A DNA stretch of 64,000 bases, from positions 100,183,704-100,247,703 of the forward strand of contig NC_047088.1 of assembly GCF_902459505.1 (NCBI RefSeq), read 5' to 3'. Positions 10,617 to 22,462 of this stretch are shown here, in pieces. Every line of letters starts with the position of its first letter. Positions within the stretch are counted from its first letter, which is position 1. The position numbers and the translations under genes were made by a program. This DNA comes from Geotrypetes seraphini. Its lineage: Eukaryota; Chordata; Amphibia; Gymnophiona; Dermophiidae. The notes beneath the pieces are model-generated. The model was not told where the DNA came from. It saw nothing but the letters and a program-made list of their open reading frames with translations, and searched no databases.

Positions 10617-11090
10617 ACTGCTAAAGCGATGGGGCTGGAAGGTGTACATCTGAGGGTACTGAAGGAACTTAGGGAAGTTCTGGCAGCTCTGCTGGCTGAC
10701 CTTTTCAGTGCTTCTCTAGGGTCAGCAGTGGTGCTGGAGGATTGGAGAAGGGTGAATGTGGTTCCTTTCCACAAAAGTTGAAGTAAGGAACTGCAGGCTG
10801 GCAAGTCTGACTTCTGTGATAAGTACATTCATAGAAACACTTAAAACAGAGAATAGTGCAGTATTTGGAATTCAGTGGATTACAGGGCCCGAGGCAACAT
10901 GGATTCACTAGAGGCAGGTCTTGTCAGACAAAACTGATCAATTTCTTTGATTGGGTGACTAGAGAATTGGATAGAGGGAATGGGCTAGATGTGGCATATT
11001 TAAATTTTAGCAAAGCCTTTAATAGTGTTCTACACAGGTGTCTAATAAATAAACTGAGTACCCTGGTTGAGTGGAAGATAACAGAGGGTA
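10617..11090 (+). mobile_element. CR1-C LINE, RT fragment
   Basis: The RT part of CR1-C resumes at AKAMGLEGVHLRVLKELRE (~10615). [20 protein letters not shown] (~10890) and YLNFSKAFNSVLH follow, where the usual catalytic FSKAFDSV block reads FNSV. The copy ends near 11090 without the DD block or a 3' tail. The rest is replaced by hAT-like sequence. Confidence 0.78.
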
Positions 11091-11094
11091 GTGG

Positions 11095-12105
11095 TCATAG
11101 GCAGTGGAATGCTTTTTTGTTTGGGGGACCCAAAAGCTCCACCCTAGACCACAATCAAGCCCCACCCCAGACCTCACCCCATAATAATAGTACTAATTGT
11201 AATGCCATTTTTTCCATTCATTCTTCATATGCACACAATCTTATTAGCAACACATAATGGTAACCATATAATTAAACTACACAAAGCACGCTGTATGCAG
11301 ATAACATTTTAATTAACTATCATTTATATTCTGCTTTTTTTTTTTTCAGAGAGGTCAAGGCAGATGCAATGTCACCTCAGTAACTGCTACAGAAAACTCA
11401 CCTTCAGTGCCAAAGAAGTACAGCAAGAAGTAATACAAAAACCTGCAAAGAGCATACAAATAGCAATACTGGGTCAGACCAATGATTCATCTAGAAGAGT
11501 ATCCTGTTTCGGGGTTTGTTTGTTTTTTGTAACTATTTAATTATAATAAACATATATTGCACAAACTGAAGTGTTGCGAGTTCTTCAATGCCCACTCAAC
11601 ACAAATCACTGCAAAAATACAGTAGGCAGTAGGAGAGTGGCCTTCACTAATTTTTAAGTTCGGATTGTTTTGAGTCCAAAAAAGCTGGAGAGCCGATAAA
11701 TATCTTCCTACTTGGGGTCACGACACTAATCAAAGTTTCTGGACTCAACCCCACCAGAACACCTGGCCTCAGTCACACATTCAGAAAGCAGAAAAAAAAG
11801 CCCCTTTTCAAATACAACCCCACAAATGAAACCCTAATATGCCAGACTCTGCACACAGTACACAAAAGAAATACATTCTTCCTGAATAGTTCAAAATATA
11901 AAGCAACAGATGTAAATTAACATATTTCACTAAATTCAAAATAAAAACATTTTTCCTACCTTTGTTATCTGGCAATTTTTTTTTTTTTCTGATCATCTTG
12001 TTCCCTATGTGCGCTTAATTCTGTTTCCAAGGCCTCCGTATGCATTTGCTGTCTTTTTCCTTTCCTTCACATTTTGTACATACCTATGGTGAAATCACAA
12101 AGGGA
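11095..12105. mobile_element. Decayed hAT-type element(s)
   Basis: Two blocks match other hAT sequence in the window. Bases 11150-11250 and 11790-12080 parallel 36480-36920 of the hAT at 36403, sharing CCCCACCCCAGACC-like, TAATAGTACTAATT and CTTCCTGAA phrases. Bases 11278-11395 are the reverse complement of 26450-26565 inside the hAT at 24565. A short CR1-tail-like phrase, TGGGTCAGACCAATG, lies near 11470. No clean termini are visible. Confidence 0.5.
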
Positions 12106-12111
12106 CTTTAA

Positions 12112-12296
12112 GGGGCCTTTTATCAAGCTGCAGTAGGGGTTTAATGCGCATAATACTGCGCGTTAAACCGCCTGCCGTGCTAGCCGCTAACGCTTGCATT
12201 GAGTAGGCGTTAGTTTTATAGCCAGCCACGGGGGTTAGCGTGTGATGAAATGTCAGACGCACTAACCCCGCTAGCGCAGCTTGATAAAAGGACCCC
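12112..12296. mobile_element. Harbinger-like MITE, TAA target duplication
   Basis: This 185-bp non-autonomous element has inverted ends GGGGCCTTTTATCAAGCTGC and, on the other strand, GGGGTCCTTTTATCAAGC. It is flanked by TAA on both sides (12109-12111 and 12297-12299). A 3-bp TWA target site and GGG-starting ends fit the PIF/Harbinger superfamily. The copy at 49737-49919 is closely related. It cuts decayed hAT or L1 sequence. Confidence 0.75.
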
Positions 12297-12912
12297 TAAG
12301 TTGAGCTACCAAAATGTAAAAAGAAGTTAATTCCTCTTGAGCATCCTCTGTCAAGTCCTCCCAATGAAGACGTATTATAATAATGGAGTTGTAGGTATGA
12401 GAAAATATCTTTAGAGGGCAAAGAATATTCCCGCTGTAAGTCCTCAAAAGACTTCATATGCCCCTCATCGGTAAGCACCTGAGACAAATAACGAACGTCC
12501 TTGGACCTCCTTTGATGAAACACAGAGTTCACCTGACCAGGTGGAAAAGCAGGGTTAGAACAGATTAAAAGATAAGGAGTCACTGCTGTAGAGAATCCTT
12601 GTCATTTGCATACCCATCTCCAAGCAAACACTGCAGAAGGTAATAAATGTGACAATTGGAGAACTTTAGGAATGCAGAGGCCTATGCAATGAAGATAACT
12701 GAAATGCCAAGGGCCCATCCAAGAGTGTTCCATAGGTGTTGCTAAAAAGTCCTGAGAAGCTCTGTACCAGTCACTGATGTGCCTCATAACACAGGCTACT
12801 GTCAAATAACAAAGGTCTAGAAGTCCCAAACCTCCATCATGATTATGAATTCAAATAGTTGCTATGGGAAGTCGAGTTCTTTTCTTTGCCAAAGATAATG
12901 CTGCATTAGTTT
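12297..12912 (-). mobile_element. L1-type LINE fragment (ORF2 C-terminal region)
   Basis: Two minus-strand frames (12296-12583 and 12602-12829) carry L1 ORF2 C-terminal text: SVFHQRRSKDVRYLSQVLTD, FEDLQREYSLPSKDIFSYLQ, then GLLDLCYLTVACVMRHISDW and MEHSWMGPW. The two frames are out of register, so at least one frameshift separates them. No RT core, 5' end or poly(A) tail remains. Confidence 0.72.
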
Positions 12913-12914
12913 GT

Positions 12915-13052
12915 ACAATTTCTTTTCATTTATTTATTTCATTTTCTATTCTGTTTTCCCCAAAAAAGCTCAGAAAGGGTTACAGTTTAAACACACATAA
13001 CGGGTTACAATTTGCCATAGTTACAAGTTTACGATACAAGTTTTTATCCTAA
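12915..13052 (-). repeat. L2-like LINE 3'-end fragment, copy 1
   Basis: This ~130-bp block (TTTATTTATTT, CTATTCTGTTTTCC, then AAAGGGTTACAG) matches the block at 13343-13480. On the minus strand it reads as the 3' UTR end of an L2-like LINE or a SINE that borrows that end. Only the terminal part is present. Confidence 0.5.
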
Positions 13053-13079
13053 CTTGATACATACTAGAGGTCTAATACC

Positions 13080-13340
13080 AATATACATAGAGAGGCATAA
13101 TCAAAACAAACATCTAAGTCCGCAGGGGGGGGGAATGCCCATTTTCAAAAAAATACATCTAGAATATTTTTGTTTGGAAAATCATCTATCTGGATGTCCA
13201 GGTTATTATTCATCCAGACCACCAGAACGTCCATCTTTATACCACATTTTTGACCAAAATTTCATCCAAGTCCCAAAAGCCCAGAACAAGGCCATTTGGA
13301 CATGGGAGGGGCCAATCTCATAATGGACTGGCCACCAAGA
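13080..13340. repeat. Unclassified interspersed repeat
   Basis: The block starts AGAGGCATAATCAAAACAAA and contains repeated short phrases around ACATCTAAGTCC and CATCCAGACCACC. It lies between two copies of the same L2-like 3' end. The family is not recognised. It has no open frame and no clear terminal repeats. Confidence 0.35.
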
Positions 13341-13992
13341 CATTTATTTATTTAATTTGTTTTCTATCTCGTCTCCAAAGAGTACAGAACGGGTTACAGG
13401 TTAAACATGCATAATATTAGTACAAGATTACAATACAAGTTTTCATCCCAGTTGGCACATATTAGGTGAAGTTAACCTTATGTGACACAGACTGGTTCAG
13501 TTACCAATAAACAATTATTTGTAGTCCATGGATCGGGGGGGGGGGTGTCAGATGAAGAGATATGTTTTTATTGCTTTTCTGAAGTTTAGGAGACCTTCAA
13601 GAGATCTGATCTGTGATGATAGTCGATTTCAGTAGCTTGGTATGAAGTGGGAGTAGGACCTTTTGCAGTTTGTAGTTGACCAGGGGGCGTTTTGAGGCAT
13701 ATTTCATCCTGGGAGCAGAAGGACAGGTTTGGCATATACGGAGTAAGTTTAGCCATTACATAGCCTGACACCATGTCGTGCAAGGATTTAAATGCTAACA
13801 TCAGGCCCTTGAAGACACAACGTTTAGCTATAGGTAGACAGTAACCTGACGCTAGAGCATGGGAGACAGGGTCAAGGGCACAGAGGTTTTTTAGAAACCT
13901 GATCACCACGTTTTGAACACACTGGAGCATGGCAATAAAGCAGTGGAACACCTTAGAAGGCACTGCTGTGAACTTCACAAAAAGGGTGCCAT
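13341..13992 (-). mobile_element. L2-like LINE 3' part with C-terminal frame
   Basis: From the TTTATTTATTTAATTTG end at 13341 the minus strand holds a 3' UTR and then an open stretch at 13586-13978. That stretch contains LPIAKRCVFKGLMLAFKSLHD and ends near SDLLKVS. The block resembles the L2 ORF2 C-terminus (compare LPIAHRITFKILFLVYKTL in the L2 at 28285). The similarity is distant, so the family call is tentative. Confidence 0.5.
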
Positions 13993-14848
13993 ATGAACAT
14001 AAGAAGTGCCTCTGTTGGGTCAGACCAGAGGTCCATCGTGCCCAGCAGTCCGCTCGCGCGGCGGCCCAAAAGGTCCAGGACTTGTGTAGTAGTCCTCTAT
14101 CTATACCCCTCTATCCCCTTTTCCTTCAGAAAATTGTCTAATCCCTTCTTAAACCCTAATACCATACTCTCTCTTATCACGCCCTCTGGAAGCGCATTCC
14201 AGGTGTCTATCACCCGTTGGGTGAAGAAAAATTTCCTAGCATTGGTTTTGAATCTGTCCCCTTTAAACTTTTCCGAATGCCCTCTCGTTCTTGTAGTTTT
14301 CAAAAGTTTGAAGAATCTGTCACTCTCTACTTCCTCTTTGCCCTTCATAATCTTGTAAGTCTCTATCATATCCCCTCTAATTCTCCTCTTCTCAAGGGAA
14401 AAGAGCCCCAGTTTCTCCAGTCTCTCAGTGTATGAAAGGTTCTCCATACCCTTTATCAAACGTGTTGCTCTCCTCTGAACCCTCTCGAGTATCGCCATAT
14501 CCTTCTTAAGATACGGCGACCAATATTGGACGCAGTACTCCAGATGCGGATGCACCATCGCCTGATACAACGGCAGGATAACTTCTTTGTTCTGGTAGTA
14601 ATACCCTTCTTGATTATACCTAGCATTCTATTCACTCTATTAGCGGCCGCTGCGCACTGTGACGTCGGCTTCATTGTTTTGTCCACAATTACCCCCAAGT
14701 CCCTCTTTTGGGTACTCTCACTCAATAACATCCCTCCCATCGTTTATCTGTATCTCGGGTTTCTGCTTCCTACATGCAATACTTTACATTTCTCTACATT
14801 GAACTTTATCTGCCATCTCGTCGCCCACTCCCCTAATTTATTCAGGTC
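13993..14848 (-). mobile_element. CR1-D LINE, 3' part, cut by an endogenous retrovirus
   Basis: This is the 3' end of a minus-strand CR1. The tail begins at 13993 with GAACATAAG, then the GGGTCAGACC block, then a frame at 14097-14570 ([38 protein letters not shown]) ending in EKGIEGYR. A second frame continues with ERDLGV-like text (RDLGVIVDKTMKPTSQCAAA). At 14844-14848 the sequence AGGTC marks the retroviral target site. The CR1 continues at 22904 with no lost codons visible. Confidence 0.88.
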
Positions 14849-15330
14849 TGAAGGGATACTTTTCATGTGTCTTGCTGTTTTTCTTTCAACTGTGTTTGAA
14901 GCTGTAAGAAAACCAGACCCTGTTTGTTTTTCCTACTCTGAAATACTGCAAGGCCATTTTATGTTTGAGAAGATGTATGTTATCTTGTTGTGAAGTGAAT
15001 TCAATTGTTTTCATAGCTGTATTTGCAAGCAGCTTTAGATAAGAGGCTCTGCTGACCAAGGCACCCTTTGGACTTCAGTCTTTAGATAGAAAGATGCTTG
15101 TTATTTCTTTTAAAGTTTCATGTGACCTGTGTCCATATATGGTTTGTATTTACGTCACATGCTAACGACATTGACTCATGTAAAATGATATAAAAGAGTG
15201 GTAAAGCTGACAATAAATTGGACATGTTTCGGAGATCATTTCTTGCTTCTAAGATATGTCCCCAGATGCATCTGGCTTGCAAATGACAGAGAGAAAGTAT
15301 GGGGCAGGAATTGGGACCTAATCCTTTTCA
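14849..15330 (+). repeat. 5' LTR of the endogenous retrovirus
   Basis: This 482-bp LTR starts TGAAGGGATAC and ends CCTTTTCA. It contains a TATA-like ATATAAAAG near 15190 and an AATAAA signal near 15213, the usual LTR order. It pairs with the 3' LTR at 22463. Confidence 0.88.
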
Positions 15331-18074
15331 GTTGGGGGCCCGCCCGGGAGGGGCAGATGACATCACCATTATTTTGTGAGTATTTCTGAATTTTTTCTGT
15401 TCTTTAATACTCACTGGTATTGGTGACCTGTTCCCACTCTTTATTTTAAGTTCAAGCTTTGGGTTCTATTACAGTGTTTTTGGGGAAAAATCTCGGGGTA
15501 CTTTCAGTAAGCGCCCCTCGTGAATATAAGCAGCTGCCATTCTTTCGGGAAGAATGAAATTATTTATAGAACCCCCTGCCCACTCTGTCATTTGTGAGGT
15601 TAAAAATTTTTTATAGAGTATAAGATTTTATTGTCTCTTATACCTCGCTTATAAGGTAAGATAAGTGAATATTTTTGCATTGTTATATTGTTTTTGTAAT
15701 GAGTCATAAAGGCACTTAGGATTCTCCCCCTCCTAGACAGATGGGACTTGTAAGGCTTATGTTGCCTGTGTGTGTGTGACATTCTTCCTTCAGCCTACAT
15801 CTTTCTGCGTCACCAATCCTTTCTCGTATACGTTTGCACTGTTTATGTGTTTAACACTGAGGTAGGACATGCTGTTATGTGGAATGAATTGCAAGCGGTG
15901 TCTGAATCAGTCTAAGATCTTTCCCTCGTAGTTTGTACACAAAAACTGTTTCTTGTCTTCCTTTTGAACATACAATAGTTTGATCCTGACTCATTTTGTG
16001 CTTTTCTTCTACGGCTGCTTCCTTTGAGTTCTGTGCTGGCAAAATTTTGTTTTGTTTTGTTTTTAGCAGATTAGCCAGTTGTAAATTTTCTCTGTGCTTA
16101 TTTGGATACCTAGTTACTGACCTTAAGGAATGCGATTCTGGTTTTCTCTTTCTGACTGAAAGCCATATTTTTCTATTTGACAGTTTGAATTATATAAAGT
16201 ACAAATGCACTTTTGACTGTTGTTCTTTGCTTTCATTATCAGGGTCCGTGCATGAATGCTTTTGCCCCTCCCCCCAGACTTCCCGGTTTGGGCTTCCACT
16301 GACAATGTTGTAAGCAGTACGGTGAGAATCATGATTCCACTGCTTGTCACTTTTCTTTCCTCCGGTATTATCAAAACCACTATCAATCATGTTGTCAAAG
16401 CTGATGGCATCCCCCGCTTCGTCCTAGACTTTCGGGCTGTTAATGTTTTGGTAATTCTCATTGCACCCATTGTCCCTGATGTTTCTTCCTTCCTCTCCTC
16501 CATTCCATCGGCAGCCAATTTTTTTTCTGTCATTGTCCTGAAGAAAGTTTTTTTTCAGTCCCTGTTGATGAGGCTTTTCAGCCCCTTTTTGCCTTCTCCT
16601 TTAAACAACAGTATACCTGGTGTGGAATGCCCCAGGGCTATGTTGACCCTCCTATGGTGTTCTCCATTGTCCTCCGGGCTATTCTACAGCCATGCACTGC
16701 CCCTCATGGTTCTGTCCTCATCCTGTACCTCTTTTTGTGTTCCATAATTCAGGAGACCTGTCAGGCTGATAGTTTGCACCTTTTACAATGGTTGTCTGTG
16801 TGTGGTCACAAGGTGTCACGAAATAAACTGCACTGGTGTAAATCTGAAATGAAATACCTGGGTTTTGTCCTGTCTCATGGTCAGAGGAAACTCTGCACTT
16901 CCCGCATTGCTGCTGTTCTGGGTCTGCCCCGCCTAGCTACCAAGAAAGACATGCTTATATGATTGGTTACTGCCGCCAATAGATCTCTGATTGTTCCTTC
17001 TATGACCAGATTCTGAGACAGACCCTGGGTTCTGAAATGACTGCTCTTATCAGATGGACTCATGAAATGTTGGACATTTGAGATGTGCTTTGGTTTCTAG
17101 CCTAGGCCTGGGTCTTCCTTATTATGACCATATGTTTTATCTCTTTGTTCGGGACCATTGTAACACCATGAAGGGAGAACATGGCGGTAAGTTACGCTCT
17201 GTTGCCTTTTTTTCTATAGTCACTCCTGTTCAAGTTCATGGCATGCTTGCCTGCTTGAGAGCCCTGGCTGCATGTGCTATGGTGGTAGAGATGGTTACTC
17301 CTCTGACCCTTGGTCACCCCACTACCCTTTACACTTTTCATGATGTCCAAGCCCTTCTTTTAAATGGGCTCCAGGGTCTCAAGGGTGAACAGGATTCTCT
17401 TCCTCTCTTTTTTCACAGCTTCAGTCCTTTGTTACCACCCTCTGAACTTGATGCCTGGCGTTTGGCAGGTGCCCAAAGCCGCCCTTTTGGACAGACTTTG
17501 GTGCAAAGAGGGGAAACCCTGGATACCAGCTGCTAGCTCTCCCTTTGCCCAATATCATGGTATTGGTTATCGTAGTGCTCGCTTGACATTTTAACTTCTT
17601 GCTAGTGATATTTTCATTCTTGACCTTTTGCTCCTTGCTACAGATATATATAGCTCGATAGCTACAGCTGGCACGTTTGTGAATTGAAAACAAATTGGAA
17701 AACACAATTCCTTTCTATTGTTTTAGCTGAAATTAGGATGTTGCTAATTTAAAATGTTTTTTCTTTTTCTTAGCAGTAGTTCGGATATATACATAGCCAT
17801 CCCAGATCAGTTTTGGCACAGATATTTCTAATGTTTTCCAAGGGTCCTCTTTATCACTGCAGAGATAGAGACGCTCCAAAGAGACATTAGCTTTATGCCT
17901 TTTTCCGAATATGAGATGGATATGATATACAGTGGTGCATCGCATAACGAACGCTGCGCACAACGAACTTTATGTCTTGCTCCCTACAACGAACTTCATT
18001 TCACACAACGAAGTCGCCCGAGCTGCATCCTTCCGCGCAGGCACTGCGCTTAACTGCCCTCTCTCCGCCTGGCT

Positions 18075-19085
18075 CCCTCTTGCCCCCCCGACTCCCCGAC
18101 ACGATCGGGGCAAAAAGGAGCCCAAGCCCTCTTGCCCCGCCGATTCCCCAACTCCCCGACAATATCGGGCCAGGAGGGAGCCCAAGTCCTCCTGGCCACG
18201 GCGACCCCCTAACCCCACCCTGCACTACATTACGGGCAGGAGGGATCCCAGGCCCTCCTGCCCTCGACGCAAACCCCCCCTCCCCCCAACGACCGCCCCC
18301 CCCAAGAACCTCCGAACGCCCCCCCAGCCGACCCGCGACCCCCCTGGCCGACCCCCACGACACCCCCAACCCCCTTCCCCGTACCTTTCTGTAGTTGGCC
18401 GGACAGACGGGAGCCAAACCCGCCTGTCCGGCAGGCAGCCAACGACGGAATGAGGCCGGATTGGCCCATCCGTCCCAAAGCTCCGCCTACTGGTGGGGCC
18501 TAAGGCGCCTGGGCCAATCAGAATAGGCCCGGGAGCCTTAGGTCCCTCCTGGGGGCAGGGCCTGAGGCACATGGTCGGGTTGGGCCCATGTGCCTCAGGC
18601 CCTGCCCCCAGGAGGGACCTAAGGCTCCCGGGCCTATTCTGATTGGCCCAGGCGCCTTAGGCCCCACCAGTAGGCGGAGCTTTGGGACGGATGGGCCAAT
18701 CCGGCCTCATTCCGTCGTTGGCTGCCTGCCGGACAGGCGGGTTTGGCTCCCGTCTGTCCGGCCAACTACAGAAAGGTACGGGGAAGGGGGTTGGGGGTGT
18801 CGTGGGGGTCGGCCAGGGGGGTCGCGGGTCGGCTGGGGGGGCGGTCGGAGGTTCTTGGGGGGGGCTGTCGTTGGGGGGAGGGGGGGTTTGCGTCGAGGGC
18901 AGGAGGGCCTGGGATCCCTCCTGCCCGTAATGTAGTGCAGGGTGGGGTTAGGGGGTCGCCGTGGCCAGGAGGACTTGGGCTCCCTCCTGGCCCGATATTG
19001 TCGGGGAGTTGGGGAATCGGCGGGGCAAGAGGGCTTGGGCTCCCTTTTGCCCCGATCGTGTCGGGGAGTCGGGGGGGCAAGAGGG
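18075..19085. repeat. Near-perfect palindrome: two 500-bp arms, 11-bp spacer
   Basis: Bases 18075-18574 are the reverse complement of 18586-19085, with only a few mismatches by eye, for example near 18313/18847. The spacer is 18575-18585. The arms are very GC-rich, with C runs on the left arm and G runs on the right. Near the centre lie the phrases GCCTGAGGCACATGG and its mirror. The structure lies wholly inside the pogo-type element. Confidence 0.9.
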
Positions 19086-19175
19086 CTTGAGCTCCCTTTT
19101 GCCCCGATCGTATCGGGGAGTCGGGGGGGCAAGAGGGCTTGAGCTCCCTCTTGCCCCGATCGTGTCGGGGGTGCC
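19020..19175 (+). repeat. G-rich tandem repeat, ~52-bp unit
   Basis: The unit GGGGAGTCGGGGGGGCAAGA...GATCGTATC repeats about every 52 bases from ~19065 to 19170, with a further diverged unit at ~19010. One to two units lie in the palindrome arm and the rest extend beyond it. The left arm has fewer copies, so the array seems to have grown on one side only. Confidence 0.72.
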
Positions 19176-22100
19176 AGGGACCACACGGAGTCACCCACCG
19201 TACCACCCGATTCGGGTAAGCGCAGGTATCGGTGGGTGGCTTATTTGCGGGGGGGATGCCTTATTTTACATTTTTTTCTAAAAAGGGGGGGCTGTCTTAT
19301 TTGATGGCCCTGCCTTATCATCGGGGAAACACGGTAGAAAAAAAAAAAAAAATGAACAGTTAAGTCCCAGTTTTTGCCGCTGAGACTCTGCCCTCTCTCA
19401 CTGTAAAATTAGACTCTACTTAGTCTGTCTTTAAATTTAAAAAATGTGTGTTGTTTTAAAAAACAATTATGTTTTTAGATGTATCTAAATAAAAATAGTA
19501 ACCAAAAATTTATCTTTTTTTATGTCACCTTAGCATATTTTATGCTACAGAACGAATTATTTTTTTTAACATGTATTGTTATGGGAAAACGCGTTTCACA
19601 TAACGAACTTTTCGCATAACAAACTTGCTCCTGGAACGAATTAAGTTCGTTGTGTGAGGCACCACTGTACATTATTTGTAGTTTTGGTTTTTTTTATATC
19701 AATGTGTTTATTTGCAGAGTTAAATTCAGCCCTGCACACTTGACAGATGGAGTAATAGCTTCACGCCTAAAACTTTATGTTTTGTCTGTGTCATGTCTAC
19801 TTGCTTTAGTTTAGTGGGTACCCCAGGATACATAACATTGGCCATTTCTAGAGCTTTTTTTCCACTTCTTACTAGCCTAACAGCGCAATGTTCCTTTTCT
19901 TATAGCTTTCATATTCTAAATGTAGCTTAGTTAGGGGTTATATATTTAAGAAAAAGTTTTACTTTATACAGCGTTTATTTCGTGGTGCTCCCTACATATG
20001 ATCCATTCAGTATATATTTCTGAATACATCAGTATGTGCTCTCTGAAGTGCCATAATAGTTATATGCAGCACGCAAAAACATATCTTTTTGTATTGTTCA
20101 ATTAAGAACCTTAAGTAACTGAGTATTGTATCTGTTTTGCCATAGCTATACCAAGTAAATGTATTGGTATCGTCACATGTTGCCACATTCAGTACAGGCA
20201 ACATGGTTTCTCTCTTGTTTTCTATCTCTTTCTGTATGCACAGACATCTGGCTGCTCTCCCTTTGAGATTCTCACGGGATGACCTTTCCCCGCCCCATGG
20301 GTAGATAAACCCTCAATAGTTGAGAGTAGTGATCTTCCCTTGATACAGGAGGAATACGTCCAAAAGCTCATTGAAATATTAGGGCTTGTTCAAAGAAACG
20401 TGTCTTGCACTTCTCCTTTCTCTCCACAGATTCCTACCCATTTTTTCCAGCCTGGTGACAAAGTTATCGTCCAGAAGCTTTCCAAGGATCGGAAGCAGAC
20501 GGATTTCCCCTTTGGCCTTCCCACTACTGCGATCGCTGTGACCAGGACTGCTGTACTCACTGAGGAGTCTCCTGTTTGGATCCACTCAAGTTGCTTGAAG
20601 AGGGTTAACCTAAAACCCCAGAAGCAAGTCTTCCCTGCGCAGATTTCACCTCCTCCAGTGGAACAACATGATGATCTCATTGCAGCATTCTACCAACTTT
20701 ATCATTCTCTTACTGGCAACGCTGCTGCTAGTTTTTCTTCCTGTATGGATCACTTCTAACTGGGTCTACAGGGATAATGTGTCCTGGGTCCACGACACTT
20801 TCTGCCCATACCCATCTGTAAATGACACTCCTGCTATAAACAGCACCCCCGGCACCTCTTTGCGAACACGACGTCAAGCTGGACTCCCTTCCAAGGGCTG
20901 CCCTTCAATTGGAATCCAGAAAGACAGACAGTATACTACCCTTTGGTATACTTCCAGCAGTGTGCACGTGGTCACCTTCACTTTTGAGTATTGTGACATT
21001 GTGGACTGTTCATCAATTGATATCCCAAGGCTGTGACATTGGTCCTCAGAGATTCCTAAAACTAAAGACATATGTATATATATGTGTTACTGACTCACGT
21101 TGGGGGGATAAGTGTGCATTCTGGGGAGCGGTAGGGTAGAATATTGATACTGACTGGGCTTATAAACCAGAAAGTACTCTGAAAAAAAAAGTGGACCAAA
21201 ATGGTAAATCACTGCTTATTCATAGGACCCTTCGTAAGGTTGGAAACTGTTATAGGAAAAGTGTTCCTGCACAAATTATTAAGCTTTCTCTTACTATTGA
21301 CAACCCTAGACCTACTGATGAAGATATGTACATTATGGACATGTGGTTTAAGGGTGGGCCTAGCTATCCGACCCATCAGTTTTCTTACGGGATCTATTTA
21401 CCTCCTCTAATTTTACCTATCCCCTTTGTGCACTGTGGTGTTCTAAATACCTTTTGCTGCATAGACAGAAAAAGCTTGATATTGCCGTTACCATCTATAA
21501 GGGTAATTACACATGTCATGTTTTTAATGTGACACAGGGTAGTTTTGTAGGTAATTTACCCCCAGGTTATTGTACTGTCTTGGCTCATAGGTATGCCCCA
21601 TTGTTGCAGCATCAGATTTTCACCCTAGGTGATATTTACTGGCTCTATGGAGACTTTTGGCTCCCTGTTAAGCTACCCAGCCAGTGGATAGACCATTGTG
21701 CTTTAGCTAAGGTTACCATGCTCCTGCATATTCTTTCTGAAAGGCATCCTTCCTATTCACATGGTTTTTCCTCTTTTCTGTCTCGATATAAATCTGATCT
21801 CCTTGGTAGTTTTGATCCGCATGTATACATAGATGCTATAGGGGTCTCAAGAGGGGTCCCAGATGAATTTAAGGCCCAAGATCAGGTTAAGGCTGGGTTT
21901 GAGTTCCTTATTCCCTTTGTTACTATTAATAAGAATGTTGATTGGATTAATTAAATTTATTATAATCAGCAACGCTTTGTGAACTACTCTAGGGACGCCT
22001 TGCAAGGTATTGCTGATCAATTAGGCTTCACTTCTCAGATGGTTTTCAAAATCGTATGGCCCTGGAGATGATTCTAGCTGAGAAGAGGGGTGTCTGTAAA

Positions 22101-22462
22101 ATTCTTCCCAGTACTTTATCGTGTTGCACTTTTATTCCTGACAATACAGGTCCTACAGGTTACTATGGCCATTCAGAAATTAGAAGACCTCTCTGCTGAG
22201 CTCAAACGTAACTCTGGTTTATCTAATTCTTGGGATCAGTACTTTAGTTGAATGCAGGGTTGGGTAAAAGACCTTTTTATTGTTATAATCTCTATTATTA
22301 ACTGCACTCTTGTCTCTTATGTAATTTTTTGCCTGCTCATGCCCTGTGTTATTCGTATTACAGCTCCTAAAACCCCTCCTCGAGAGACATATCTAGAGTA
22401 TCTCTCCCTCCCAGCTCATGCTGTGCATTTATGACGTCATTTTCATGACGTAAGAGGGGGAT

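Larger units (their letters stand above)
17930..19667. mobile_element. Non-autonomous pogo/Tigger-type DNA transposon inside the retrovirus
   Basis: The ends are CAGTGGTGCATCGCATAACG and, from the other side, CAGTGGTGCCTCACACAACG. Both are followed by repeats of the ATAACGAAC type (also near 19600), and TA flanks both sides (17928-17929, 19668-19669). This is the Tc1/mariner-pogo pattern. No transposase frame is visible. The core (18075-19085) is a large inverted repeat, then comes a G-rich tandem array, then an A/T-rich part. All frames predicted in the core are mirror images from the palindrome and are not genes. Confidence 0.8.

Noticed and set aside
10242-10828. Overlapping 160-180-codon frames on both strands
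   Set aside because: Pyrimidine-rich minisatellite lacks stops by composition; only the end of the plus frame is real, and it is CR1-C RT.
13586-13978. 130-codon minus-strand frame as a host gene
   Set aside because: It adjoins an L2-like 3' end in the right orientation and has LPIA...FK text similar to L2 ORF2, so it is best read as LINE debris.
18225-18935. Mirror-image frames of 115 codons on both strands around 18580
   Set aside because: They are identical because of the inverted repeat, are extremely GC-rich and show no known domain, so they are not genes.
20340-21954. Several frames of 110-170 codons at 20.3-22.0 kb as possible host genes
   Set aside because: They lie between paired LTRs in env-like sequence and are parts of the fossil provirus.
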